Below are positions 7,697 through 16,062 of a DNA stretch of 64,000 bases, piece by piece. This DNA comes from Yoonia sp. Its GTDB lineage: Bacteria; Pseudomonadota; Alphaproteobacteria; Rhodobacterales; Rhodobacteraceae. Position numbers and translations under genes: made by a program. The notes under the pieces are model-generated. The model was not told the origin of the DNA. It did no database searches and saw only the letters and a list, made by a program, of their open reading frames with translations. The number at the start of each line of letters is the position of its first letter. Position 1 is the first letter of the stretch. The stretch lies in assembly GCA_029250945.1 (NCBI GenBank), contig JAQXEG010000017.1, forward strand, positions 1-64,000. The letters run 5' to 3'.

Positions 7697-8989
7697 TTAG
7701 TAGTAGCCAGCCTCGGACATGATTGCGTCAGCTGCGGACTGTGCCGCTTCCAGTGCTTCTTCTACAGATTTCGCGCCGGACAGAGCCGCTGCGATTTCTT
7801 GTGCTACAGCAGAACCCACTTCTGGGAATTCTGGGATCGCAGCGAACTGAACACCAACATATGGCTTGATGTCGGATGCAGCTGGAGCAGCTGAATCGAT
7901 TGCAGCCATTTCAGCGGATGCGAAGCCAGCAGCAGCCTGGAACTCAGGCAGTGCGTATGTGGATGCACGCTGACCAGTTGGAACAGAACCCCAACCGAAG
8001 TCTGGGTGGTTACCTACAGCTTGTACGTAGTCTTTGGATGTTGCCCACTCGATGAATGCCATAGCGGCTTCGGCGTTAGGGGAACCCGCAGGTACAGCCA
8101 TTGCCCATGCCCACAACCAGTTTGCACCAGCAGCAACACCAGCGTTTGGTGACTGTGCGTATGCAACGTTGTCGTTCTCAAGGAAGGACGCAGCGATTGT
8201 CGCATCGATCCACATGCCACACTTGTCTTCGTTGTACAGCGCGAGGATTTCGTTGAAGGAGTTACCCTCAGAGCCTGGAGGGCCGTATGAACCCAGCAGA
8301 TCTACGTAGAAGTTAACTGCCTGGTTCCACATTGCTGAATCCAGCTGTGGGCGGCCGTCGGCATCAAACCATGCGCCACCAAAGGAGTTCACAACAGTTG
8401 TGACGAACGCCATGTTGTCGCCCCAGCCTGGCTTACCACGCAGACATGCGCCGTAAACGCCGTTGTCGGGGTCGTGCATCGCAGCAGCAGCGTTCATAAC
8501 GCGCGCCCAGCTGTCGTTGTCGTTGATTGTGACGCCAGCAGCCTCGGCCAGATCTTTACGGTACATAACCATAGAAGATTCGCCGTAGAATGGTGCAGCG
8601 TACAGTGTGCCTTCGTGGGACAGACCTGCGCGCATTGCTGGCAGAATGTCTTCAACGTCATAGTCAGCGCCGAAGCTCAGTGGCTCAATCCAGCCAGCTG
8701 CGCCCCAGATTGGTGCTTCTTGCATGCCGATGTTGATGATGTCGTACTGACCACCACCGGTTGCTGTGTCAGAAGTAACCTGCTCGCGCAGAACGCCTTC
8801 TTCCAGGGATACCCAGTTCAGCTCAACGCCGGTTTCGGCTGTGTAAGCTTCAGCAACAGTCTGCATGTTGATCATGTGGCCGTTGTTTACAATGGCGATG
8901 GTCAAAGATGTGTGGCCGTCAGCCGCAACTGTAGTTGCTGCTGCAACGCCCAGTGTCAGGCCCAGAGCCGTGTTAAGTAGAGATTTCAT
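7697..8989 (-). CDS. smoE: Periplasmic polyol-binding protein SmoE
   Basis: Extracytoplasmic solute-binding protein, family 1, 430 residues. A signal peptide (MKSLLNTALGLTLGVAAATT, then VAADGH) precedes the mature domain TSLTIAIVNNGHMINMQTVA. It captures sugar alcohols and delivers them to SmoFG. GGAGG lies seven bases before the ATG. It is the first gene of the operon, with the promoter expected in 8990-9224. The codon choice (many GCA/GCT/GGT triplets) is less GC-rich than that of its neighbours, as expected for a highly expressed gene. Confidence 0.92.
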   Translation of the reverse strand: MKSLLNTALGLTLGVAAATTVAADGHTSLTIAIVNNGHMINMQTVAEAYTAETGVELNWVSLEEGVLREQVTSDTATGGGQYDIINIGMQEAPIWGAAGWIEPLSFGADYDVEDILPAMRAGLSHEGTLYAAPFYGESSMVMYRKDLAEAAGVTINDNDSWARVMNAAAAMHDPDNGVYGACLRGKPGWGDNMAFVTTVVNSFGGAWFDADGRPQLDSAMWNQAVNFYVDLLGSYGPPGSEGNSFNEILALYNEDKCGMWIDATIAASFLENDNVAYAQSPNAGVAAGANWLWAWAMAVPAGSPNAEAAMAFIEWATSKDYVQAVGNHPDFGWGSVPTGQRASTYALPEFQAAAGFASAEMAAIDSAAPAASDIKPYVGVQFAAIPEFPEVGSAVAQEIAAALSGAKSVEEALEAAQSAADAIMSEAGYY

Positions 8990-9224
8990 GATTTCCTCCC
9001 AGAAAATTCACTTCGGGTTCCTCGTGAACCCTGTACCACTATGTGCCAATAGAAACCTGCCATCGCCTACTGAATTTCCGGCATTCGAATATACAAAATC
9101 AGCATTTCAGACAAAAATCGAGGCCTATTAATACTTTTCGGACACTAAAGTAGCAGATCAATTTGATTTAGTATCAGTTTTCTACAGGGCGTCCGGAAAA
9201 TCGATAGCCCACGAGAATCGGCTC
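8990..9224. other. Promoter-bearing intergenic region upstream of smoE
   Basis: Relatively AT-rich spacer between the polyol operon (transcribed leftwards) and the end of the TRAP gene cluster, which also runs leftwards. It should hold the smoE promoter and any AraC-type operator. A small imperfect palindrome, ATCAATTTGAT at 9157-9167, is visible. No convincing -35/-10 pair can be fixed by eye, and I see no gene. Confidence 0.4.
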
Positions 9225-10625
9225 CTAGACCTGACTGGGCAACCACAAAACGATCATCGGGAATGCCACGAGCAGGCCGATCGTGATTGCGTCGGCAATA
9301 AAGAACGGTGTGACGCCCTTAAAGACGTCCTGCACGCTGAGGTCATCGCGCACGCCCGCCACGACAAAGCAGTTGAGCCCGATGGGCGGCGTGATGAGAC
9401 AAAACTCCGCCATTTTCACCACCAGAATACCGAACCAGATCGCGCACATCGGGCCGGACATGCCGAATGTGCTGTCGGCGGTGGACACAAATTCTCCGCC
9501 GTTCAACGCCATGACCGCGGGGTAAACCACGGGTAGAGTCAGCAGCAGCATGCCAATGGCATCCATGAACATGCCCAGCACCGCATAGGCCAGCAGGATA
9601 CACACAAGGATCAGCATGGGTGACACGGTGAGCGATGTGATCCAGTCGGAAAACACACCCGGCAGATCGGCAAAGCCCAGAAAGCGCACGTAAACCAGCA
9701 CGCCCCAGATGATCGTGAAGATCATGACGCTTAGCTTTGCGGTTTCCAGCAGGGCGTCGCGTAGTTGTGGCCACCGCATCCCTTGGTAGATGGCCATCAG
9801 GAACACAACGAATGCACCAATTGCCCCACCTTCGGTCGGGGTGCCCCATGCGTCGCCGCCAAAGGGGTTGTAAACAAACAGGATGATCGTCGCGACGACA
9901 AACAGGATGGGCAGGGCAGGCGGCAGGGATGCGAAACGTTCACGCCATGTGAACCCTGTGACGGGTGGGCCGAAGCCCTTGATCGTCATTGCCATGCCGA
10001 TAATCAGTAGCCCGTAGATCAGTGCGGAAAATGCACCGGGGATAAAGCCAGCGAGCAACAGCTTGCCCACATCCTGTTCAACGATGATCGCATAGATCAC
10101 CAGAATCGCCGAAGGCGGGATCAGTGACGCCAATGTGCCGCCCGCCGCCACGACGCCAGCGGCAAAGCGTTTGTCATAGCCGATCGCCAGCATTTCAGGG
10201 ATCGCGATGCGGGCGAACACGGCGGACGTGGCGACGGACGCGCCTGATACGGCGGCGAACCCGGCTGTCGCAAACACGGTTGAAACAGCTAAGCCACCGG
10301 GCACCCACGCAAGCCAGCGTTTGGCGGCCTGGAATAATGCTTTGGTCAACCCCGCGTAATACGCGAGATAGCCGATCAGAATGAAGGTTGGGATCAGCGA
10401 CAGGGCTTGGGAAGACACCTTGGAATGGGGGACTTGGCCCGCAGTTTTCACAGCCACGGTCAACGCCCAGCCGAAGTCATCCGCCGCGTATCCTTTTTTC
10501 GCCCAGAAAATCCAGATTAGGCCAATGACGCCTGCCAGCCCTGCTGCAAAGGCCACGCGCATGCCCAGCACCACCAGTACTAACATGCCGGCTGAGACGG
10601 CCAATCCAATATCAATCGGTTCCAT
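9225..10625 (-). CDS. TRAP transporter large permease (DctM family)
   Basis: Large membrane subunit of a tripartite ATP-independent periplasmic transporter, 466 residues with a dozen or so hydrophobic segments, driven by an ion gradient. Family features include the N-terminal GMLVLVVLGMRVAFAAGLAGV, the GASVATSAVFARIAIPEM loop, GGTLASLIPPS and the late ITPPIGLNCFVVAG motif. It is the last gene of the cluster, nine bases after the small permease. The substrate is unknown; the linked aldehyde dehydrogenase and dipeptidase-like protein suggest a small carboxylate or an amide. Confidence 0.9.
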   Translation of the reverse strand: MEPIDIGLAVSAGMLVLVVLGMRVAFAAGLAGVIGLIWIFWAKKGYAADDFGWALTVAVKTAGQVPHSKVSSQALSLIPTFILIGYLAYYAGLTKALFQAAKRWLAWVPGGLAVSTVFATAGFAAVSGASVATSAVFARIAIPEMLAIGYDKRFAAGVVAAGGTLASLIPPSAILVIYAIIVEQDVGKLLLAGFIPGAFSALIYGLLIIGMAMTIKGFGPPVTGFTWRERFASLPPALPILFVVATIILFVYNPFGGDAWGTPTEGGAIGAFVVFLMAIYQGMRWPQLRDALLETAKLSVMIFTIIWGVLVYVRFLGFADLPGVFSDWITSLTVSPMLILVCILLAYAVLGMFMDAIGMLLLTLPVVYPAVMALNGGEFVSTADSTFGMSGPMCAIWFGILVVKMAEFCLITPPIGLNCFVVAGVRDDLSVQDVFKGVTPFFIADAITIGLLVAFPMIVLWLPSQV

Positions 10626-10634
10626 CGGGTCGTC

Positions 10635-11267
10635 CTATTTGTCTAGGGCCGAGACTTGCTCGGCTTCCATGGCGGCTTGGGTCGCGGCGTTGGCGACCAG
10701 CGGCACGGCAATCGAGGTGGCATCGTTGCGGATAAAGGCGCGCCCGTAGGCGTAGATTTGCAGGCACAGGCGCAAGCACAGTACGCTGAACGCCACTGGC
10801 GCCAACAGTTTGGCAGGCCACAGCGGTAGGGCAATATCCATAGAACTATCGCGGCTCCAAAGGGGGGCTGCGAAATCAAAGCTGCGGGCGAAATGCGCGT
10901 AGCTGCCCCAGACCATCAGCACCATCAGCAGCAAAATGGCGAGGGTCGTGACGATTTCCATCAGGTAAAGCGCACGACCGCGCAGCACGCCGACCAACAT
11001 ATCCATGCGGATATGGCCGCCTTCGCGCTGGGTGAATGATATGCCCATAAAGGCGATCAGCGGCATCGCTTGCTGGATCCAGTCGACATAGCCGGGCAGG
11101 GGTTGGTTAAACCCGTTGCGGCCTGTGACAGATACGACAGCAAGGATCATCAGGGAAAACACCGCCAACCCGCTGAGCAAGGCCAGCCAGCCTTCGACAC
11201 GGAACAGAGCGCGATCTATGCGGCTAAGGCGGCTGTTGTCTGTCAGCACAAGGGATGCACCGGCCAT
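10635..11267 (-). CDS. TRAP transporter small permease (DctQ family)
   Basis: 210 residues with about four membrane segments: WLALLSGLAVFSLMILAVVSV, then MPLIAFMGISFTQREGGHI, then TTLAILLLMVLMVWGSY, then LLAPVAFSVLCLRLCLQI. The QREGGHIRMD motif after the second segment is typical of DctQ proteins. AAGGAA lies just before the ATG. It sits between the binding protein and the large permease, with a stem-loop separating it from the former. Confidence 0.87.
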   Translation of the reverse strand: MAGASLVLTDNSRLSRIDRALFRVEGWLALLSGLAVFSLMILAVVSVTGRNGFNQPLPGYVDWIQQAMPLIAFMGISFTQREGGHIRMDMLVGVLRGRALYLMEIVTTLAILLLMVLMVWGSYAHFARSFDFAAPLWSRDSSMDIALPLWPAKLLAPVAFSVLCLRLCLQIYAYGRAFIRNDATSIAVPLVANAATQAAMEAEQVSALDK

Positions 11268-11296
11268 GAGGGAAATTCCTTTGGGGTATTTGGGTT

Positions 11297-11323
11297 GCCC
11301 CGCGCGATGTATCCGCGCGGGGC
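11297..11323 (-). promoter_or_regulatory. Intercistronic stem-loop between dctP and dctQ
   Basis: GCCCCGCGCG and CGCGCGGGGC form a perfect 10-bp stem around a 7-nt loop, seven bases after the binding-protein stop. No T run follows. It is placed exactly as the stem-loop after smoE and probably uncouples binding-protein abundance from permease abundance. Confidence 0.7.
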
Positions 11324-11330
11324 GATCGGC

Positions 11331-12341
11331 TTACATAGCGTCGGCGATTTTGCCTGTGACCATGTCATACAGCTCTTGTGCGGGCAGGCCGCGGGCTGTG
11401 TTATCCGCGATCCACGCGGTAGCAGCAGGTGCAGCAGCGGCATCCTTAAAGGCCGCGATTTCAGCGTCAGTGAACGTCACTTGTGCGATCCCCCGCTCTT
11501 CCAATGCCGGACCCCATGCGTCCATCGTGGCACCATTATAGGTGGTCACGTAATGATCCAACGCCTCGTCGATAGATGACAAAAGCGCATCGCGGTGGTC
11601 ATCAGACAGGCCGTTCAGCGCGTCCGTGTTGGCCACAACAGGGCAGTTGACCGTGCCGGGGTTCAGGTTGGTGGTCCACCATGTGCCGTTTTCAATCGTG
11701 CCAAACGACATATGGGCGTGGGGGGCGAATGCGACGGCCTTGACCACGCCGCTATCCATTGCCTGACGCACTTCGGTTGCGGACATGGATGTGGGCACGG
11801 CGCCAACGGCGCCCATGGCGGCACCAATGCCGCCGGTTGCACGCACTGTCAGACCATCGAAATCAGCCAGTGTGGCGGGGGCGTCACCGACACCCACAAG
11901 GTTATACTGCGGCAGTGGTGATGGCATCAGCAGAGTGGCGTTCCAACGGGCCAGATCGGCCTTGGTCGCGGGGTGGTCATAGACCGCCATCGACAGTTCA
12001 ATTTCCTGTTCCAGCGATGATACGCCAAGGAACGGCAGCTCCATCACAGTAATGGACGGGTTTTTGTCGCGGTGGTAGCCTGCACAAAATTGCGCCATCT
12101 CAAACGCGCCAATGGAAATACCGTCTAGGTTTTCAGTGTTCTTGGACAGGCCGCCGTAACTGATGTTAAGCGTGAATTCACCACCAGTCTTGGCGTCGAC
12201 CAATTCGGCCAGTTTTTCGACATGTTCGGTGAATGCACGACGCTTACCCCAAAGGGAAACGTTCCATTCTTCGGTCATGCCTTCGGTGGCAAAGGCGATG
12301 GCGATGGTCGCTATAGCAGTGGTTTTGAGGTAGTTGCGCAT
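11331..12341 (-). CDS. TRAP transporter periplasmic binding protein (DctP family)
   Basis: 336 residues with a signal peptide (MRNYLKTTAIATIAIAFATE). The mature part starts EEWNVSLWGKRRAFTEH and shows the family features AKTGGEFTLNISYGG and the LTVRATGGIGAAMG segment that carries the substrate-carboxylate Arg. The start at 12341 is set by GGGAGGA just upstream; earlier in-frame codons are poor coding sequence. Binds the unknown substrate in the periplasm for the DctQM pair. Confidence 0.9.
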   Translation of the reverse strand: MRNYLKTTAIATIAIAFATEGMTEEWNVSLWGKRRAFTEHVEKLAELVDAKTGGEFTLNISYGGLSKNTENLDGISIGAFEMAQFCAGYHRDKNPSITVMELPFLGVSSLEQEIELSMAVYDHPATKADLARWNATLLMPSPLPQYNLVGVGDAPATLADFDGLTVRATGGIGAAMGAVGAVPTSMSATEVRQAMDSGVVKAVAFAPHAHMSFGTIENGTWWTTNLNPGTVNCPVVANTDALNGLSDDHRDALLSSIDEALDHYVTTYNGATMDAWGPALEERGIAQVTFTDAEIAAFKDAAAAPAATAWIADNTARGLPAQELYDMVTGKIADAM

Positions 12342-12461
12342 GGTGTTCCTCCCAAAATGCATGGCAATGATGGGGGGATCATGGCGCAAGGATGCGCATC
12401 TGGCTATGGAATAAATCGGGCCTGCCTCGCCGCCCAGCAAAACAGGGCGGCGACTGGTGTT

Positions 12462-13433
12462 TTAGGCGGGGCCAAAGTTATCGGCGTAGAACCGATACCA
12501 GTTGTCACCCATGATGCCGTCGACCTGCGTGCTGGTCAGGGTGGTTTCCAGCAACCCGTTGCGAATGTTGTCAAAATCACGGTTGTCGGTGAACCAGCTT
12601 GGCATCGGAGGAAAGCCTGCATCGCTGGCAGAGCCTTCGCCATAATCGATCTTTTTAGTCCAGCGACCAACGCGCATCCATTCAACAATGCTGTCGGGTT
12701 GATCCTGACACAGGTCAGTGCCGATGCCCAAATGCTCGGCGCCGAACGTATTGGCTGCCTCGGCGATCATTGTGCAAAAGCTGTCCAATGTGCAGTTGGA
12801 TTTGCCAGCCAAGTGGTGCGGATAGACCGAAAACCCCAGCATGCCACCGCGCGAAGACACCGCATGGATCACCTCGTCGGATTTGTTGCGGCGCGCAGGG
12901 TGCCAGCTGGCTCGATTGGCATGCGTGATCGCGATGGGGCGGGTCGAAATCTCGGCCGCTTCAATCGTAGACCGGTCCGCGCTGTGGGACATGTCGATGA
13001 CCATGCCGACACGGTTCATTTCCGCGATGACCTCACGGCCCATACGGGTGATGCCCGGATCTTCGGCCTCGTAACAGCCCGTCGCAAGCAGCGATTGGTT
13101 GTTATACGACAGCTGCATGAAACGTGCACCCAAACGGTGCAACACCTCAACCAGCCCGATATCATCTTCGATCGGAGATGGGTTCTGGAACCCAAAAATG
13201 ATCGCCGTGCGTCCCGCCGCCTTTGCGGCGTCGATATCGGCGGCGGTGTGCGCCTGACAAATCAGGTCGGGATATTGTTCGAACCAGCGGTTCCACTGTT
13301 CGATGTTCAACACCGTTTCGCGGAAATTTTCGTGATACGCGATGGTGACGTGAACAGCGTCCACGCCCCCCGCGCGCATCTGCCGAAAGATTTTTTCCGA
13401 CCAATTGGCGTATTGCAGGTTGTCAATCAGCAT
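12462..13433 (-). CDS. Membrane dipeptidase-family (renal dipeptidase-like) amidohydrolase, atypical metal site
   Basis: 323 residues of the peptidase M19 / TIM-barrel amidohydrolase fold. The second-half metal and substrate motifs are visible: DMSHSADRST, ITHANRASWHP and GIGTDLCQDQ. The normal N-terminal HxD metal pair (usually DGHNDL) is replaced by IDNLQYANWS, and the usual GVEGGH with the bridging Glu reads GFQNPSP. The protein therefore lacks ligands expected of a standard dipeptidase and may catalyse something else. Its ATG overlaps the aldehyde dehydrogenase stop (TGATG), and the TRAP genes follow after 120 bases, implying one pathway. Activity unknown. Confidence 0.75.
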   Translation of the reverse strand: MLIDNLQYANWSEKIFRQMRAGGVDAVHVTIAYHENFRETVLNIEQWNRWFEQYPDLICQAHTAADIDAAKAAGRTAIIFGFQNPSPIEDDIGLVEVLHRLGARFMQLSYNNQSLLATGCYEAEDPGITRMGREVIAEMNRVGMVIDMSHSADRSTIEAAEISTRPIAITHANRASWHPARRNKSDEVIHAVSSRGGMLGFSVYPHHLAGKSNCTLDSFCTMIAEAANTFGAEHLGIGTDLCQDQPDSIVEWMRVGRWTKKIDYGEGSASDAGFPPMPSWFTDNRDFDNIRNGLLETTLTSTQVDGIMGDNWYRFYADNFGPA

Positions 13434-14884
13434 CAGACAGGTGTGCCAGATGAGATATATGCCGTCTTCACAACAGTATAGAACTCTGCCGCTGCCTTGC
13501 CCTGTTCGCGGGGCCCGTAAGAGCTGTCGCCACGGCCGCCAAATGGCACGTGATAGTCGGTGCCAGCCGTCGGTAAGTTAACCATCACACAGCCCGTGCG
13601 TGCATTCCGGCGGAAGTGGTTGGCACGCGCCAGCGACTTGGTCACGATGCCGGATGTCAGGCCAAAGTTGGTGTCATTGACAGTGTGCAGCGCCTCTTCG
13701 TAGCTGTCGACCTTGATCACGGATGCAAGCGGCGCGAACATTTCCTCGCGGTTGATCTGCATGTCGTTTGTGGTGCCAACGAAAATGCCGGGCTGCATGT
13801 AATAGCCATCGTGCGGCATTTCCAAACGGGTGCCGCCCATGATCAATTCGGCGCCTTCGGATTGGCCCAGTTCGGCGTACCGCAGGTTTTCGTTTAGCTG
13901 GGTTTCGGAAACGACAGGGCCGATAACTGTGCCCTCTTCCAGCGCGTGACCGACCTTCATTCTCTGTGTCGCAGCGACCAGCTTTTCAACGAATGCGTCA
14001 TGTACGGATACGTGTACAATCAGACGGCTGGATGCGGTGCATTTCTGCCCCGACCCACCAAACGCGCCACCGGCAGCCAGCGATGCAGCAAGATCCAGAT
14101 CGGCGTCGTCCATGACGGCCAGTGCGTTCTTGGAACCCATTTCCATCTGTACTTTTGTCAAGTTTTGAATGGCTGTGGCGGCAATTCGCTTACCGACAGG
14201 GACGGAGCCCGTAAATGAGATTGCGTTGACCTTGGGGGATTCAACAAGACGTTGACCCACATCGGAACCGGCACCCATGACAAGGCTGAACAGACCCTTG
14301 GGGATGTCCTGTTTGGCGATGATTTCGGTCAGGGCAACAGCACTTGCAGGGGTCGCATTCGCGGGCTTCCAGATGACGGCGTTGCCATAGCAAAGGGCAG
14401 GCGCGATCTTCCAGCTGGCGGTCGCCGTTGGGAAGTTCCAAGGAGAGATGATTGCAACAACGCCCACGGCCTCACGGCGCACGTCAATTTCGATATCAGG
14501 GCGCACACTATCCGCAGTCTCGCCCATCTGGCGCAGCGTTTCGGCGGCGTAATAAGTAAAGAACTGACCAGCGCGGTACACCTCGCCTTTGCCTTCTGCC
14601 TTTGGCTTGCCTTCTTCACGGGCGAGCAATGTGCCCAACTCTTCGGCGCGCGACATCATCTCGGTGCCGATGGCCATCAGGACGTTATATTTTCGCTCGA
14701 TCCCGTAGGCTTCCCATTCACGCTGTGCAACGCGAGCTTGATCCAACGCAGCCTCTAGCTGATCGTTGCTGGCTTGGGCAAATGTCCCGATCAGGTCGGT
14801 CAGATCAGATGGATTGCGGTTCTCGATGGCGGTTTTACCTTCTAGCCAATCACCAGCGATGAAGTTTTTGTGCAATGCAGACAT
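13433..14884 (-). CDS. NAD(P)-dependent aldehyde dehydrogenase (2-oxoglutarate semialdehyde type)
   Basis: Oxidises an aldehyde to a carboxylate. 483 residues; the start at 14884 has AAGGAT upstream. Family motifs are present: SPWNFPTATASWKIAPALCYGN, cofactor region FTGSVPVGKRI, EMGSKNALAVMDDADL holding the general-base Glu, and GQKCTASSRLI holding the catalytic Cys. Overall similarity is to the 2-oxoglutarate-semialdehyde dehydrogenase group, but this group is broad. First gene of the cluster, divergent from the LysR gene and coupled to the dipeptidase-like gene. Confidence 0.85.
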   Translation of the reverse strand: MSALHKNFIAGDWLEGKTAIENRNPSDLTDLIGTFAQASNDQLEAALDQARVAQREWEAYGIERKYNVLMAIGTEMMSRAEELGTLLAREEGKPKAEGKGEVYRAGQFFTYYAAETLRQMGETADSVRPDIEIDVRREAVGVVAIISPWNFPTATASWKIAPALCYGNAVIWKPANATPASAVALTEIIAKQDIPKGLFSLVMGAGSDVGQRLVESPKVNAISFTGSVPVGKRIAATAIQNLTKVQMEMGSKNALAVMDDADLDLAASLAAGGAFGGSGQKCTASSRLIVHVSVHDAFVEKLVAATQRMKVGHALEEGTVIGPVVSETQLNENLRYAELGQSEGAELIMGGTRLEMPHDGYYMQPGIFVGTTNDMQINREEMFAPLASVIKVDSYEEALHTVNDTNFGLTSGIVTKSLARANHFRRNARTGCVMVNLPTAGTDYHVPFGGRGDSSYGPREQGKAAAEFYTVVKTAYISSGTPV

Positions 14885-14948
14885 GGGACGATCCTTTTGT
14901 AGATTTGCGCCCTTATTGCGCAGGTGTGTGGTTTCAGTCAAACTCAAA

Positions 14949-14960
14949 TAGGTGAACCTA
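14949..14960. promoter_or_regulatory. Candidate LysR operator palindrome
   Basis: TAGGTGAACCTA has perfect 5-bp arms (TAGGT/ACCTA) around GA. It lies in the 96-base gap between the divergent aldehyde dehydrogenase and LysR genes, 20 bases before the LysR start. LysR regulators normally bind a dyad in such a divergent gap; assignment to this regulator is inference. Confidence 0.4.
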
Positions 14961-14980
14961 ATTTCAGATTGGTTGAAGTG

Positions 14981-15847
14981 ATGATGAAGCATGACATGTT
15001 ACGCCATTTCGTTGCTGTGGCCGAAACGGGCAGCTTGGCGGCGGGCGCGGCGCGGGTCGGGCGTTCGGCGTCGGCGGTGTCGATGATGCTCAAGCAATTT
15101 CAAGACACCATTGGGGCGCCATTGTTTGCAACGGATCGCAAAACCCAACTGACGCCACTGGGGCGCTTTACGCTGGATCAGGCGCGGGCGGAGCTGGCGC
15201 ATTTTGACCGGATGCAGCGGGCGATCGTGCGGTTTGCGCGCACAGGCGGCGGCGTGATCCGCGTGGCGAGCATTCCATCGGTGGCGGGTGTTATCATGCC
15301 TGATGCCATTGCGGCGTTTCGCGCGGCCCACCCGAACGTTGAACTTGACGTGCGCGATATGGAATCGGCGGCTGTGATTAAGGGGATGCAGGATGGGGCG
15401 TTTGATCTGGGGATCGCCTATGCGCCCGATGCAATCCTGAAGGGGCATCGCACCCCGCTGTTTGAGGACCGGTTTGGCATCATTTGTGCGCCCGATCACC
15501 CGCTGGCTGTGCGCAGCGACGGGGTGTATCTGCGTGACCTTGCCGGCACCGAAATCATAACTAATCATTTGGCCGAGGAATTGGGCCTCACGGGGCAGGG
15601 GGCAGACATTATGTCCGGCCCGCTTGTGGTGCATAATACCCTGTCTTTGCTGGCGTTGGTACAGGGTGGCGTCGGGATCGCGATCCTGCCGGAATTTGCA
15701 TCAAGAATGGCGTGGAAATCGGTGGTTTTTGTACCACTGCTGGACGCAGGTGTGGCGCGCACGATCAGCATGTTCGAGGCCCCCAATTTGCCAGCATCGG
15801 CACTCGTTGCCGCGCTGGTTGCATGTGTGCGCCGTGTCGCCGCGTGA
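14981..15847 (+). CDS. LysR-family transcriptional regulator
   Basis: 288 residues. The N-terminal winged HTH reads MLRHFVAVAETGSLAAGAARVGRSASAVSMMLKQFQDTIGAPLF, and the C-terminal periplasmic-binding-protein-like effector domain includes GGVIRVASIPSVAGVIMP and GGVGIAILPEF. ATG codons at 14981 and 14984 are both possible, and the ribosome site is weak. It is transcribed away from the aldehyde dehydrogenase/dipeptidase/TRAP cluster and most likely regulates it. 15848-16062 after it holds no gene I can support. Confidence 0.9.
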   Translation: MMKHDMLRHFVAVAETGSLAAGAARVGRSASAVSMMLKQFQDTIGAPLFATDRKTQLTPLGRFTLDQARAELAHFDRMQRAIVRFARTGGGVIRVASIPSVAGVIMPDAIAAFRAAHPNVELDVRDMESAAVIKGMQDGAFDLGIAYAPDAILKGHRTPLFEDRFGIICAPDHPLAVRSDGVYLRDLAGTEIITNHLAEELGLTGQGADIMSGPLVVHNTLSLLALVQGGVGIAILPEFASRMAWKSVVFVPLLDAGVARTISMFEAPNLPASALVAALVACVRRVAA

Positions 15848-16062
15848 ATTTCGGGACACGCAAGGGGACAAAGCATAATTTTTCCCCACCATGACGGGGC
15901 CGCCAAACTGTTGCTTTTGTCTGCCAAAACGGAATTGAATTACGATATTTTATCCAGAAAAACACGGTTAACGTTTGAGTGTTTTGGACGAATTCGCCGC
16001 AAGTTAAGCGTGTACAAGTCTGTGTGTGCATGCGCGGGCGCAAGCGGACGGAGATTTCGCAT

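Noticed and set aside
9157-9167. Palindrome ATCAATTTGAT as the AraC operator of the smo operon
   Set aside because: Five-base arms in an AT-rich spacer are expected by chance, and AraC proteins usually bind direct repeats; kept only as a note.
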